Source of the DNA: Bacillota bacterium
Lineage (GTDB): Bacteria; Bacillota; Sulfobacillia; Sulfobacillales; JAIMBI01
Length of the DNA stretch: 39,587 bases
Assembly: GCA_021818685.1 (NCBI GenBank)
Contig: JAKATP010000010.1
Span: forward strand, 1 to 39,587
Direction of reading: 5' to 3'
The notes below the pieces were generated by a model. The model saw only the letters and a program-made list of their open reading frames with translations, searched no databases and was not told the DNA's origin. Position numbers and translations under genes: made by a program. Each line of letters starts with the position of its first letter. Position 1 is the first letter of the stretch. Shown here one piece after another: positions 22,995 through 32,331 of the stretch.

Positions 22995-23026
22995 ATTGGC
23001 GCCATGCTGAGGGTGGAGGTGGTGAC

Positions 23027-24226
23027 TTGTACGTGGAATCGGTGGGTGTGGTGGGCGGTGGCACGATGGGCGGAGACATCGCCACCGTATTCCTCCTCGC
23101 CGGCATCCCGACGGTGGTGCGTGACGTCAATGCCGTCCAGATTGAGAAAGTGCGCCGGCACGTTGAGGGACGATTCAGGGAGCGCGTGAGTCGGGGGCGC
23201 CTCACTCCCCAAGAAGGCGAGCGCCGCCTGGGTGCGCTTCGGCTCACCACCGGCTGGGAACCGTTTGCTGACGTGGACCTGGCCATCGAGGCGGTCCCAG
23301 AGAATATGTCCGTCAAACGTGCGGTGCTGTCTGAGCTCGACCGGGTGCTCCCTCCCCTGTCACTCCTCGCCTCGAATACCTCTGCTCTCTCCATCACTGC
23401 AATGGGGCGGGCGACCAATCGTCCGGAACGTGTGGCCGGCTTTCACTTCTTCTTTCCGGCGACCGTAATGCGGCTCATCGAAATCGTGTGCGGCGAGGAT
23501 ACCGACCGGGACACGGTGCTGACGCTCGTACGCGTTGCCGAGGAGATTCATAAGCTGCCGGTACGGGTCCGGGAGTGCCCGGGATTCGTCGTCAACCGGG
23601 TGCTGATGCGATCGTTGTCGGAAGTCTTTCGCTTTCAAGAAGCGACTGGCGTGGCGCCGGCGGCGATCGACCGTGCCGTCGTCGAGGCTCATGCTGCCCC
23701 AATGGGCCCGTTTCAGCTGTGCGACGCCCTCGGGCTTGACGTGGCGCTCGACGTGAGCCAGACCTTGGAGCACTCCTATGGCGAGCGATTCCATCTGGGA
23801 GCGCTCATCACAGACCGGGTGAAGGCGAAACACCTCGGGCAGAAAACCGGCGCCGGCTTTTACGACGGAGCGACACCCGACCCCGATCCGACGGACGTGG
23901 ACCGCGCGCGCGAACTGGTTCGTCTTCAGCAGCTGGCCGCGTTTACGGAAGCGGCGCGGCTGGTAGACGACGAGATCGCGAGCCCGCACGATATCGACCT
24001 GGCCCTCCGGGCCGGCGCGGGCCTTCCGCTCGGGCCCCTCGCGTGGGCCGACGCGGAAGGACTGGATCAGGTGATGGCAGAACTGGAGGCTCTGCGGAGC
24101 CGGTATGGGGATCGGTTTGCGGTGCCCGCGTCGCTCGAACGCCTTGTCCATTCGGGCTCGCTCGGTCGCACGGCCGGCCGCGGGTACCATGTCTATAGGA
24201 ATGTCTATGGGAGGACCGGATTATGA
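23027..24226 (+). CDS. 3-hydroxyacyl-CoA dehydrogenase
   Basis: The 399-residue enzyme oxidises (S)-3-hydroxyacyl-CoA with NAD+. The NAD-binding domain has VGVVGGGTMGGDIATVFLLA at the start, then LAIEAVPENMSVKR and LASNTSALSITAM. The catalytic His lies in GFHFFFPATVM, and ECPGFVVNRVLM links to the helical domain. Two C-terminal 3HCDH repeats follow (~190-285 and ~315-395). Start TTG 23027 has GGAGGT six bases upstream; GTG 23033 is an alternative. The next gene, an enoyl-CoA hydratase, begins in its stop codon (ATGA), so the two act as a coupled beta-oxidation pair, divergent from a MarR regulator. Confidence 0.93.
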   Translation: MYVESVGVVGGGTMGGDIATVFLLAGIPTVVRDVNAVQIEKVRRHVEGRFRERVSRGRLTPQEGERRLGALRLTTGWEPFADVDLAIEAVPENMSVKRAVLSELDRVLPPLSLLASNTSALSITAMGRATNRPERVAGFHFFFPATVMRLIEIVCGEDTDRDTVLTLVRVAEEIHKLPVRVRECPGFVVNRVLMRSLSEVFRFQEATGVAPAAIDRAVVEAHAAPMGPFQLCDALGLDVALDVSQTLEHSYGERFHLGALITDRVKAKHLGQKTGAGFYDGATPDPDPTDVDRARELVRLQQLAAFTEAARLVDDEIASPHDIDLALRAGAGLPLGPLAWADAEGLDQVMAELEALRSRYGDRFAVPASLERLVHSGSLGRTAGRGYHVYRNVYGRTGL

Positions 24227-24972
24227 GTGGCGTCAAGGTTCGGCGGGATGGCGGGATGATGACCATCGCGATCGACAACCCTCCGGTGAATGCCATTTCA
24301 CGTGCGGTGCTGGATGGGCTTGAGGCGGCGTTGGACGAGGCGCGGCAGGATACAGGTGTGCGCGGGGTCCTCCTCATCGGCAGTGAGCAGATCTTTGCCG
24401 CCGGCGCCGACATCCCAAGTTTTCTCGCCGGGGGTCTTACGCCGGAGCAGGCGAGTCGGCGTGGTGTGGACGTGTTCTCCGCCCTGGAGGCCCTGCCGAA
24501 GCCGACCGTGGCCGGTATTCTCGGCCATTGCCTGGGAGGGGGACTGGAGTTGGCACTGGCGGCCGATCTTCGGGTGGCGGGGGAGGACGCGCGGTTTGGA
24601 CAACCCGAAGTCCACCTGGGCATTATTCCAGGATGGAACGGCACGGTGCGCCTTCCACGCCTGATCGGACAGTCGTGGGCAGCAGAAATTATCCTGACCG
24701 GCTCACCGATAGACGGTCGGCGGGCGTATGAGATGGGCCTCGTCAACAGGCTCGCCCGGGCCTCGGAGGTATGGGACACAGCAGCCAATCTGCTCCGCGA
24801 GGTCATGGCCCAGTCCGGAGAGGCTGTCGGACGCGCCAAAGCCCTCGTCCGCCAGAGCTTTCAGGCGGATGCGGCTGACCGTGAGCGGCAGGCGTTATCG
24901 GAACTGCTCCTGGGACCCGATGCGGCCGAGGGGATGACCGCATTCATAGAACGGCGGCGGCCCCGGTATTAG
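24223..24972 (+). CDS. Enoyl-CoA hydratase/isomerase family protein
   Basis: The 249-residue crotonase-fold enzyme starts in an ATGA overlap with the preceding dehydrogenase. The oxyanion-hole segment is FAAGADIPSFL (residues ~60-70). Both glutamates of hydratases are present: one in GHCLGGGLELALAADLR and one in FGQPEVHLGIIPGWNGT. That favours true hydration of trans-2-enoyl-CoA over isomerase activity. With the dehydrogenase it performs two consecutive beta-oxidation steps. A hairpin at 25026-25056 follows. Confidence 0.92.
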   Translation: MSGVKVRRDGGMMTIAIDNPPVNAISRAVLDGLEAALDEARQDTGVRGVLLIGSEQIFAAGADIPSFLAGGLTPEQASRRGVDVFSALEALPKPTVAGILGHCLGGGLELALAADLRVAGEDARFGQPEVHLGIIPGWNGTVRLPRLIGQSWAAEIILTGSPIDGRRAYEMGLVNRLARASEVWDTAANLLREVMAQSGEAVGRAKALVRQSFQADAADRERQALSELLLGPDAAEGMTAFIERRRPRY

Positions 24973-25025
24973 GGCCCTGACTTCGTTTGGAGGAAGTCTA
25001 ACTGGACGGTGAGAGAGAACCCATG

Positions 25026-25056
25026 CCCGGGGAGCCTTATCAGAGCTCCCCCGGGG
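25026..25056. terminator. Hairpin between convergent genes
   Basis: CCCGGGGAGC (25026-25035) pairs with GCTCCCCCGGG (25045-25055) around loop CTTATCAGA, with one extra C. It lies 54 bases past the hydratase stop and 20 bases past the stop of the convergent small membrane protein, as expected for a shared terminator. A U-tract is lacking. Confidence 0.5.
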
Positions 25057-25075
25057 CTGGTCGGCTGTGACCGCC

Positions 25076-25417
25076 CTAGCCGGCGACCCGGCGGCGAACG
25101 GATTCTGCGCGCCCGTGGCGCTTCAGGTGCACGCGAATCCGTCCAGGGCCCTGCATCCACAAGAGGATGAATCCGGCACCCGTCATCCCCAGGATGGTCC
25201 ATCCGATGCCGTCGTTGACGGCACCCAGATGAATCAGGATCCACATCAGGAGCGTCATGGCCCCAAGCCAGGGCAGGGCCGGGCGGTTTGATGCTCCGGC
25301 CATCCCGGCCATCACCAGTGCCGCGACGACCACACCAACCCAGAACCATACGCCTGACGCTATGCTGGTCGCCAGGATTAGGCCGACCGCCAGTAACCGG
25401 ATCATGGGCTTTCGCAT
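25076..25417 (-). CDS. Small membrane protein, hypothetical
   Basis: The 113-residue protein, from ATG 25417 with GGAGGC five to eight bases upstream, has four hydrophobic stretches: LLAVGLILATSIASGVWFWV, VGVVVAALVMAGMAG, LPWLGAMTLLMWILIHLGAV and GWTILGMTGAGFILLW. A basic tail (RIRVHLKRHGRAESVRRR) would face the cytoplasm. I recognise no family, though the spacing resembles small LiaI/DUF-type membrane proteins. It follows the NlpC/P60 gene on the same strand but is separated by a long hairpin. Confidence 0.6.
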   Translation of the reverse strand: MRKPMIRLLAVGLILATSIASGVWFWVGVVVAALVMAGMAGASNRPALPWLGAMTLLMWILIHLGAVNDGIGWTILGMTGAGFILLWMQGPGRIRVHLKRHGRAESVRRRVAG

Positions 25418-25470
25418 GCTATGCCTCCAAAAGTCACCACGCCGCCGATCCGCGTCATTGTCCGTCACAC

Positions 25471-25526
25471 GAAGAGACGCCGCCCCTGCGGTCCCTTTCG
25501 GGGTGACCGCGAGGGGCGGCGTCTTC
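25471..25526. repeat. Long interrupted hairpin between nlpC-type and membrane-protein genes
   Basis: GACGCCGCCCC (25476-25486) pairs with GGGGCGGCGTC (25513-25523), and inside it GCGGTC (25488-25493) pairs with GACCGC (25505-25510). GAA/TTC extend the base with a small bulge. The stem thus covers about 20 bp with a CCTTTCGGGG-type tip. It lies between two minus-strand genes. The minus-strand tail is not T-rich, so it may be a terminator without U-tract, an attenuator, or a dispersed palindromic repeat. Confidence 0.6.
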
Positions 25527-25615
25527 GGTTCAGTTCCCCTGTCAGGTGTGGGTGCCGAAGTCGGCATCCTCACCCTCCCTTCACGGAGAGCACATGGGGT
25601 GCAGAGACCTCATGC

Positions 25616-26842
25616 TTAGAGACCCGGGGGTATGGTGGCCCCGACAAAGTGAGACAGCCAATACGAGGAGAAGGAGTCGATCGTCACCCCGGTCGCGTAC
25701 GTATCCGCGGCTACGAACTCTCCGCCCCCTATGTAGATGCCGACATGACTGGCGCCCGGACCGGTGGTCGTGAAAAACACCAGATCGCCCGGAGCCAGCT
25801 CGTTGTAGCTGATGCGCGTCCCGACGTCGAACTGCGCGAAGGACGTCCGCGGCAACCCGATGCCGAAGTGGGCGAACACGTAGAGCGCCAACCCCGAACA
25901 GTCGAACCCCGTGGACGGCGACGTGCCTCCATATGAGTAAGGGCTTCCCACCAAGGATCGGGCGAATCCGCTGATGGCATAGCCGAGACTCGTGTTCTGC
26001 GTCGCCCCACTCGTCGAGGACGACGGCGTTGATGTGCCGCGGTCGGCGCTCGACAGCGCTCGCTGCAGCGCACTTTCGGTTACCGGACCCACGATGCCGT
26101 CGGCCAGTACGCCTGAGTGATGTTGGAACGCGATGACAGCGGCCCGGGTGTCAGGCCCGAAGATACCGTCTTCGCCGTATGTGTTGAAGCCCAGAGACGT
26201 GAGCTGGCGCTGCAGGGTCAGCACGGCGGCGCCGCGCGAACCCATCTGCAGGTAGTGCGAGGCCGGAGACGGGGCGGTGGCTGCATCGAGCGTGGCGGGG
26301 CGGTTCAGTGCTCCGAGCGTCTGCGGGCCCACGATGCCGTCTACCTGGATCCTGGCTTCCCGTTGGAACTGCAAGACGGCCTGGAGGGTCAGAGGACCGA
26401 AATCACCGTCCGTCGCCAGATGGAACCCGTGCAAGTCCAACAGATGCTGGAGATGCGCCACAGCCGGGCCCGTACTGCCCTCACGCAAATAACCGCCCGA
26501 GGAGCTCGGTGCGGATTCGGTGACGGTATGGATCGGGGTCGTGACCTTGTCGAGAACGCCCCAGGTTATCGGGCCGACGATGCCGTCGACGGCGAGGCCA
26601 TGGACCTTTTGAAAGGAGCGCACCGCATTCCCGAGCAGGGGCCCGTAGATACCGTCGATCGCTCCGTGATAGTAGCCGAGAGATGCCAGAGACGTTTCTA
26701 CCTGACGGACGGCGCTGCCGGTTGAGCCCGGATAAACCGTCGGACTGGCCGCTTGAGTGACCTGACTCAGTGCGGGCACCGCCACCGCCACCAACCCGGC
26801 AGTCAGCGTCGTACCCCAACGGAGCCGGATTCGATTGCTCAG
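25616..26842 (-). CDS. Secreted NlpC/P60 peptidoglycan hydrolase with three PG-binding repeats
   Basis: The mature protein has three PG_binding_1 (PF01471) repeats, each with a YG-x-FG/YGP motif (DGIYGPLLGNAVRSFQ; DGDFGPLTLQAVLQFQ; DGIFGPDTRAAVIAFQ) and a closing VDGIVGP. A Ser/Thr-rich linker precedes a C-terminal NlpC/P60 endopeptidase with catalytic Cys in STGFDCSGLALYVF and His in GASHVGIYIGGGEFV. It would cut stem peptides in the wall. A proper signal peptide appears only when read from CTG 26842: SNRIRLRWG, then LTAGLVAVAVPALS and TQAAS. The first standard start, TTG at 26794, loses the charged N-region. AAGGAAGG is ten bases before the CTG. A c-di-AMP riboswitch lies directly upstream. 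Confidence 0.88.
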   Translation of the reverse strand: MSNRIRLRWGTTLTAGLVAVAVPALSQVTQAASPTVYPGSTGSAVRQVETSLASLGYYHGAIDGIYGPLLGNAVRSFQKVHGLAVDGIVGPITWGVLDKVTTPIHTVTESAPSSSGGYLREGSTGPAVAHLQHLLDLHGFHLATDGDFGPLTLQAVLQFQREARIQVDGIVGPQTLGALNRPATLDAATAPSPASHYLQMGSRGAAVLTLQRQLTSLGFNTYGEDGIFGPDTRAAVIAFQHHSGVLADGIVGPVTESALQRALSSADRGTSTPSSSTSGATQNTSLGYAISGFARSLVGSPYSYGGTSPSTGFDCSGLALYVFAHFGIGLPRTSFAQFDVGTRISYNELAPGDLVFFTTTGPGASHVGIYIGGGEFVAADTYATGVTIDSFSSYWLSHFVGATIPPGL

Positions 26843-26852
26843 ACTGGTTCAT

Positions 26853-26996
26853 CCTTCCTTCTTTTCTTGCCTCCGGGGTTAGTTGAGGCCACGTTGGCCT
26901 GCGGTTAGAGGGAGAAGGTGCCCTCTTCCGGCTGGAAGCCGGATTCACCGACAAAAAATGTCCCCCGTACTCCGACAGCGGAGATTCGGCGTCTGG
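26853..26996 (-). ncRNA. ydaO/yuaA c-di-AMP riboswitch
   Basis: On the minus strand the leader follows the ydaO consensus closely. It opens GCCGAATC near 26990, then GTACGGGGGACA and a T-run, GTCGGTGAATCC, a variable hairpin (CCGGCTTCCAGCCGG), GAGGGCACCTTCTCCCTC, ACCG, an inserted hairpin (GGCCAACGTGGCC), and the highly conserved AACTAACCCCGGAGGCAAGA ending in AAGGAAGG. These are the segments that form the two ligand pockets. It lies immediately upstream of a cell-wall hydrolase, the classic target, where c-di-AMP normally switches expression off. A promoter is positioned to start transcription at its 5' end. Confidence 0.9.
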
Positions 26997-27006
26997 AATG
27001 TAAACA

Positions 27007-27036
27007 AGCCTAATAATCCATGTAAGCAGCTGTCAA
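27007..27036 (-). promoter_or_regulatory. Sigma-A-type promoter for the riboswitch/NlpC transcript
   Basis: On the minus strand TTGACA (27036-27031) and TAGGCT (27012-27007) are separated by 18 bases. Initiation about seven bases later, near 27000, coincides with the 5' end of the c-di-AMP riboswitch. Confidence 0.6.
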
Positions 27037-27131
27037 GGAATTGTGAAGGAAATAGGCAAGGATCCGCGAACCTGTCGGAAGGACGTATCTCCCGGCGGGT
27101 AGGGGATGGGGCTCGGGTCGGCGGTCGATGC

Positions 27132-27137
27132 TATAAT
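27132..27137 (+). promoter_or_regulatory. -10 element for rpoE
   Basis: A perfect TATAAT lies 32 bases before the rpoE ATG. No convincing -35 box is visible 16-18 bases upstream, where the sequence is G-rich. A start near 27144 would leave a leader of about 25 nt. Confidence 0.5.
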
Positions 27138-27168
27138 ACGTGAGAATTCGGACGGACCGAGGTGACGC

Positions 27169-27462
27169 ATGAGACCGGTCGATGCTGCCTACGAAGTGTT
27201 GAAGGAATCGGGGCAGCCCCTCCTCGTTCACGACTTGATGGACAAGGTCTTAGAGGTGCTCAAACTGGAGCCGGACCCGCGGCGGATGGCGCAAATCTAC
27301 TCGGACATGAATCTAGACGTCCGGTTTGTCTACAAGGGCAATGGGCTATGGGCGATAAGAGACTGGAATCCGAAGACGCCGACGAAAGGCAGCGGGTCCT
27401 CTCGGGAACGGCATAAGGCCGATGACGAAGGGGAGGAGTTGGAGGAGGAGGACGGCTGGTAA
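27169..27462 (+). CDS. rpoE: DNA-directed RNA polymerase delta subunit, short form
   Basis: The 97-residue protein has the HARE-HTH domain of the Bacillota delta subunit (residues ~1-65: VDAAYEVLKESGQPLLVHDL, then IYSDMNLDVRFVYKGNGLWA) and an acidic tail (DDEGEELEEEDGW). Delta speeds RNA polymerase recycling and affects sensitivity to initiating NTP. In Bacillus it is about 170 residues with a long acidic tail; here the tail is only about 15 acidic-rich residues. It lies directly upstream of pyrG, the same order as rpoE-pyrG in Bacillus. A hairpin lies at its stop. Confidence 0.88.
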   Translation: MRPVDAAYEVLKESGQPLLVHDLMDKVLEVLKLEPDPRRMAQIYSDMNLDVRFVYKGNGLWAIRDWNPKTPTKGSGSSRERHKADDEGEELEEEDGW

Positions 27463-27477
27463 AGCTGGTCCTCCTCC
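27444..27477 (+). terminator. Hairpin at the end of rpoE
   Basis: GGAGGAGGAC (27444-27453) pairs perfectly with GTCCTCCTCC (27468-27477) over a 14-base loop that includes the stop codon, followed by TTCTCCGTTC. The left arm encodes the acidic tail, so the GAG/GAC repeats serve both protein and RNA structure. Termination strength is uncertain. Confidence 0.5.
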
Positions 27478-27556
27478 TTCTCCGTTCGGGACGGGACGGG
27501 GCAGGCTACAAAAAGGACCTGGGTCTGCACACGCCGAACCGGAGGCACCATCGTAA

Positions 27557-29492
<1,936 letters not shown>

Positions 29493-29603
29493 GAAATCGC
29501 GTCTCCTTCTCCGAATATCCTCTGTGAGATCGCTGAGAACAGACTTCCCCAAATGGGAAGGCTGTACCCACGGATGTATACTGGGCCTGAACGGAGGGAT
29601 CCA

Positions 29604-30314
29604 ATGGGATTGATGAGCCGCATGTCCACAATCTTCAAGGCGAAGGTCTCGAAGTCGTTGGACAGCATGGAAGACCCCCGCGAAACCCTCGACTACTCGT
29701 ATCAGCGGCAGCTCGAGCAGCTGCAGCAGGTGCGACGTGGCGTGGCGGACGTGGTGACCTCCAAGAAGCGTATCGAGCTGCAGGCGGCCAAGTTAGACGA
29801 GCAGATCCATCAGTGGGAAGACGACGCGAAGGCTGCCGTCGCCCAGAATCGTGATGACCTGGCCCGTGAGGCACTGTCGCGCAAGCAGGCCGCGAACGAC
29901 CAGCTGGAGGGACTCCACACGCAGCTCGCCGACCTGGAGAAGGAAGAGGCCAAGCTGGTAGACCTGGAGCACAAGCTGTCGGCCAAGGTTGATGCCTTTC
30001 GCACCCAAAAAGAAGTGATTAAGGCCAAGTACTCAGCGGCGGAAGCGACCGTGCATATTGGAGAGGCCGCGAGCGGACTGTCTGAGGAGATGGCGGACAT
30101 CGGACTCGCTATGCAGCGGGCCCAGGACAAGACGGAGTCCATGCAGGCACGGGCCCAGGCCATCGACGAGCTGGTGAACAGCGGCGCGTTGAATGACCCC
30201 ACCGTATCGTCGGGGGACGCGCTCCGGGACGAGCTCAACAAGATGAAGACCGGCAAGACGGTGGACGATGAGTTGGCGCGGCTCAAGGCAGAGTCGGGCC
30301 AGACCGCCTCATGA
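29604..30314 (+). CDS. pspA: Phage shock protein A (PspA/IM30 family)
   Basis: The 236-residue protein is almost entirely coiled coil. The N-terminal amphipathic helix (MGLMSRMSTIFKAKVSKSLD) and EDPRETLDYSYQRQLEQLQQ are the PspA signature. These ESCRT-III-like proteins assemble on damaged inner membrane and limit proton leakage. GGAGGGATCC precedes ATG 29604. TATACT at 29577-29582 could be a -10 element, but with no clear -35. The next gene, pspAA, starts in its stop codon (ATGA). The convergent pspAB and htpX complete an envelope-stress cluster. Confidence 0.95.
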   Translation: MGLMSRMSTIFKAKVSKSLDSMEDPRETLDYSYQRQLEQLQQVRRGVADVVTSKKRIELQAAKLDEQIHQWEDDAKAAVAQNRDDLAREALSRKQAANDQLEGLHTQLADLEKEEAKLVDLEHKLSAKVDAFRTQKEVIKAKYSAAEATVHIGEAASGLSEEMADIGLAMQRAQDKTESMQARAQAIDELVNSGALNDPTVSSGDALRDELNKMKTGKTVDDELARLKAESGQTAS

Positions 30315-30577
30315 TTGTCAGGGTGATGAGTGAGGGCCAGTACCGCGTTGATGGCGGGCTGGTTTCTCAGCTCGAGGCGATGGACCAACACCTCCTGGAG
30401 GCGGTCCATCGTGGGGATGAGGACGCCTATCACAGGCATCTGCGAGAAGCATTGAACCTTGTGCGGCAGGGAGCTTCGGTGCCGGCACACGAACTCGTCA
30501 ATTCGGACCTGGTCCTGCCAGGCGCCGACATGACCTTGCGGGACGCCCGGCGACTCCTTGAGGAACACCCCGAGTAG
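30311..30577 (+). CDS. pspAA: PspA-associated protein PspAA
   Basis: The 88-residue protein begins MIVRVMSEGQYRVDGGLVSQ and ends with LVNSDLVLPGADMTLRDARR, the two conserved blocks of PspAA proteins that accompany PspA in actinobacteria and some Bacillota. It overlaps pspA by four bases (ATGA), so translation is coupled. It is thought to help PspA function or control; the mechanism is not established. It is convergent with pspAB, ten bases away. Confidence 0.88.
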   Translation: MIVRVMSEGQYRVDGGLVSQLEAMDQHLLEAVHRGDEDAYHRHLREALNLVRQGASVPAHELVNSDLVLPGADMTLRDARRLLEEHPE

Positions 30578-30587
30578 CAGTCGACCG

Positions 30588-31154
30588 TCAGGCCGGTGCA
30601 TCCCACGGAGGATCCCACAGGGGATACCATTGGCCAGGGTCTGGTTCCATGGGCAAGAGGGGATTCAGCACGGCGCTGACCCGGATCTCGCGGCTCTGGT
30701 CGCGGCGATTCGGGCCAGTTTGGCAAAACGGGTAGAAGTGTCCGTGCCGGTAGCTGTAGACCAGGCAGAATTGATCGAAGTCCGCGATCGCGGCGAGGAG
30801 GGCGTCGCTGAATCCGCCTTCTTCGGCCAACTGTTCCACGAGATGTGCGCCCGTGAGAGCTGCCGTCAAGTCTTTCCCCTTCACGATGAGCCAGTGGAAG
30901 TGCAAGTTGTCCGTGGCCTCGGCGACCGTGACGGGAAGGTCGTTGGATGAGCGGCCGAGGATGTCCCGCGCCTCTTGCAGCACTTTCGCAAACCGTGAGG
31001 CCTCCATGTCCCGCAGGACCACGGCAAGACGCCCGCCATAGCGGACTTGCAGCTTGTCCTCCAGATCCGGTTCTGCCGTGGAAAGTCGGAAGAGGGCGTC
31101 GACGCGCGCAGACCGGGTGCGCGTGCGACCGAACAGTGTATCCAGAAACCCCAT
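30588..31154 (-). CDS. pspAB: PspA-associated protein PspAB
   Basis: The 188-residue protein starts MGFLDTLFGRTRTRSARVDA and continues LFRLSTAEPDLEDKLQVRYG, matching the PspAB family found next to pspA/pspAA and htpX. It is soluble and has no recognised catalytic motif. It begins five bases after htpX ends on the same strand, so the two form an operon facing pspA-pspAA. A joint role in envelope quality control is inferred from this conserved neighbourhood. Confidence 0.82.
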   Translation of the reverse strand: MGFLDTLFGRTRTRSARVDALFRLSTAEPDLEDKLQVRYGGRLAVVLRDMEASRFAKVLQEARDILGRSSNDLPVTVAEATDNLHFHWLIVKGKDLTAALTGAHLVEQLAEEGGFSDALLAAIADFDQFCLVYSYRHGHFYPFCQTGPNRRDQSREIRVSAVLNPLLPMEPDPGQWYPLWDPPWDAPA

Positions 31155-31158
31155 AGTT

Positions 31159-32067
31159 TTACCGCTCCATCTCTCGGCTGAGCCGTTCCAGCTGTGCCAG
31201 ACGCACGTTCAACGGGGGGTGGGTGGCGATGAGGGCGGCGAGCGAGTCCCGCCGCAGTGCCGGCACGATGAAGAAGGCGGCGGCCGCATCCGTCTGGCGC
31301 AGATCTCGGTCTGCAGTCCGGCTCACTTGCTGAGAAATTTTAACCAGGGCGGAAGCGAGCTTGGACGGCTGCCCCGTAATGATGGCGGAACCACGGTCCG
31401 CCGCTAGCTCGCGGTAGCGGGACAGAGCGCGGATGAGAAGATAGCTGAGTGCCCACACGACGATCGCGACGAGCCAGACAAGCACAGCGGCGTTGCCGCC
31501 GTTGCCGCGGCGTCGTCCCCCCATGCCGCCGCCCCACAAGCCAAACCACAAAAACTGCTGCACGAGAACCGAAGCCACGGTGGCAAAGAAACTCGCGATC
31601 GTCATCACGGCCACGTCGCGATTCTTTACATGGCTCAACTCATGACCTAAGACTGCTTCCACCTCGTCCGGGTCCAATCGACGCATGAGGCCCCGGGTCA
31701 CCGTAACCACTGCATGACGGGGATCACGCCCGGTGGCAAAGGCATTCGGCACATCGGTGTCCATAATGGCCACCTGGGGCCGCGGGATGTCCGACATCTG
31801 GCAGAGTCGGTCGACTATCTGATGAAGCTCGGGGGCCTCTTGGCGGGTTACCACGCGGGCACCGGTCGCCGCGAGCACCATCCTGTCCGCGAAGAAAAAT
31901 TGGGCGACCAGCATGCCGCCGATAATGAGAACGAGAAACGTCATAGGGACGCGCAGGGCCAGAAGAACAGCGACAAACGCCAGATAGAGAGCGGCCAGAA
32001 GAAACATCACGAGGCCCATCCGGAACGTGAGTCCCGCATCGCGTCCATACCAACGCGGCTTGGCCAT
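31159..32067 (-). CDS. htpX: HtpX-like membrane zinc metalloprotease
   Basis: The 302-residue M48-family protease has two N-terminal membrane helices (GLVMFLLAALYLAFVAVLLA and VPMTFLVLIIGGMLVAQFFF), the HExxH zinc site in VLGHELSHVKNRDV, two more helices flanking a Gly/Arg-rich loop (GGGMGGRRRGNGGN), and the third zinc-ligand region RYRELAADRGSA. It degrades misfolded membrane proteins. ATG 32067 has GGGAGG seven bases upstream; an earlier in-frame ATG abuts the ribosome site. It is followed by pspAB. Confidence 0.94.
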   Translation of the reverse strand: MAKPRWYGRDAGLTFRMGLVMFLLAALYLAFVAVLLALRVPMTFLVLIIGGMLVAQFFFADRMVLAATGARVVTRQEAPELHQIVDRLCQMSDIPRPQVAIMDTDVPNAFATGRDPRHAVVTVTRGLMRRLDPDEVEAVLGHELSHVKNRDVAVMTIASFFATVASVLVQQFLWFGLWGGGMGGRRRGNGGNAAVLVWLVAIVVWALSYLLIRALSRYRELAADRGSAIITGQPSKLASALVKISQQVSRTADRDLRQTDAAAAFFIVPALRRDSLAALIATHPPLNVRLAQLERLSREMER

Positions 32068-32289
32068 TATCATCCCTCCCTGCAACGGTGAAGATCCGTC
32101 TGCCCATCTGGCGGCTTTAGTGTACGCTCGCTCTGCGGCCGCATCAATTGGCGGTGTTGAGCCAGTTTTGGGCATGCATCAAAAGCCCCCTTCCCTGAAA
32201 AAAGCTATGAGGATAGCATGGCTCGGAAGCGTCCGCCATGGCCATTCCGGTGCGGCGGGAAGGCAGTCTTCTCACCATACCCGCCTGGC

Positions 32290-32318
32290 TTGTGCTGAGG
32301 ACGGTCCGCGTCTATAAT
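32290..32318 (+). promoter_or_regulatory. Promoter of the tRNA-Gln/tRNA-Glu unit
   Basis: TTGTGC (32290-32295), a 17-base spacer and a perfect TATAAT (32313-32318) lie 13 bases before tRNA-Gln, a typical stable-RNA promoter position. Confidence 0.65.
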
Positions 32319-32331
32319 GCAGGAGCACTCT

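Noticed and set aside
22613-23026. Extension of the 3-hydroxyacyl-CoA dehydrogenase frame upstream to 22613
   Set aside because: This part is antisense to the MarR gene. The NAD-binding motif begins right after TTG 23027, which has GGAGGT at six bases.
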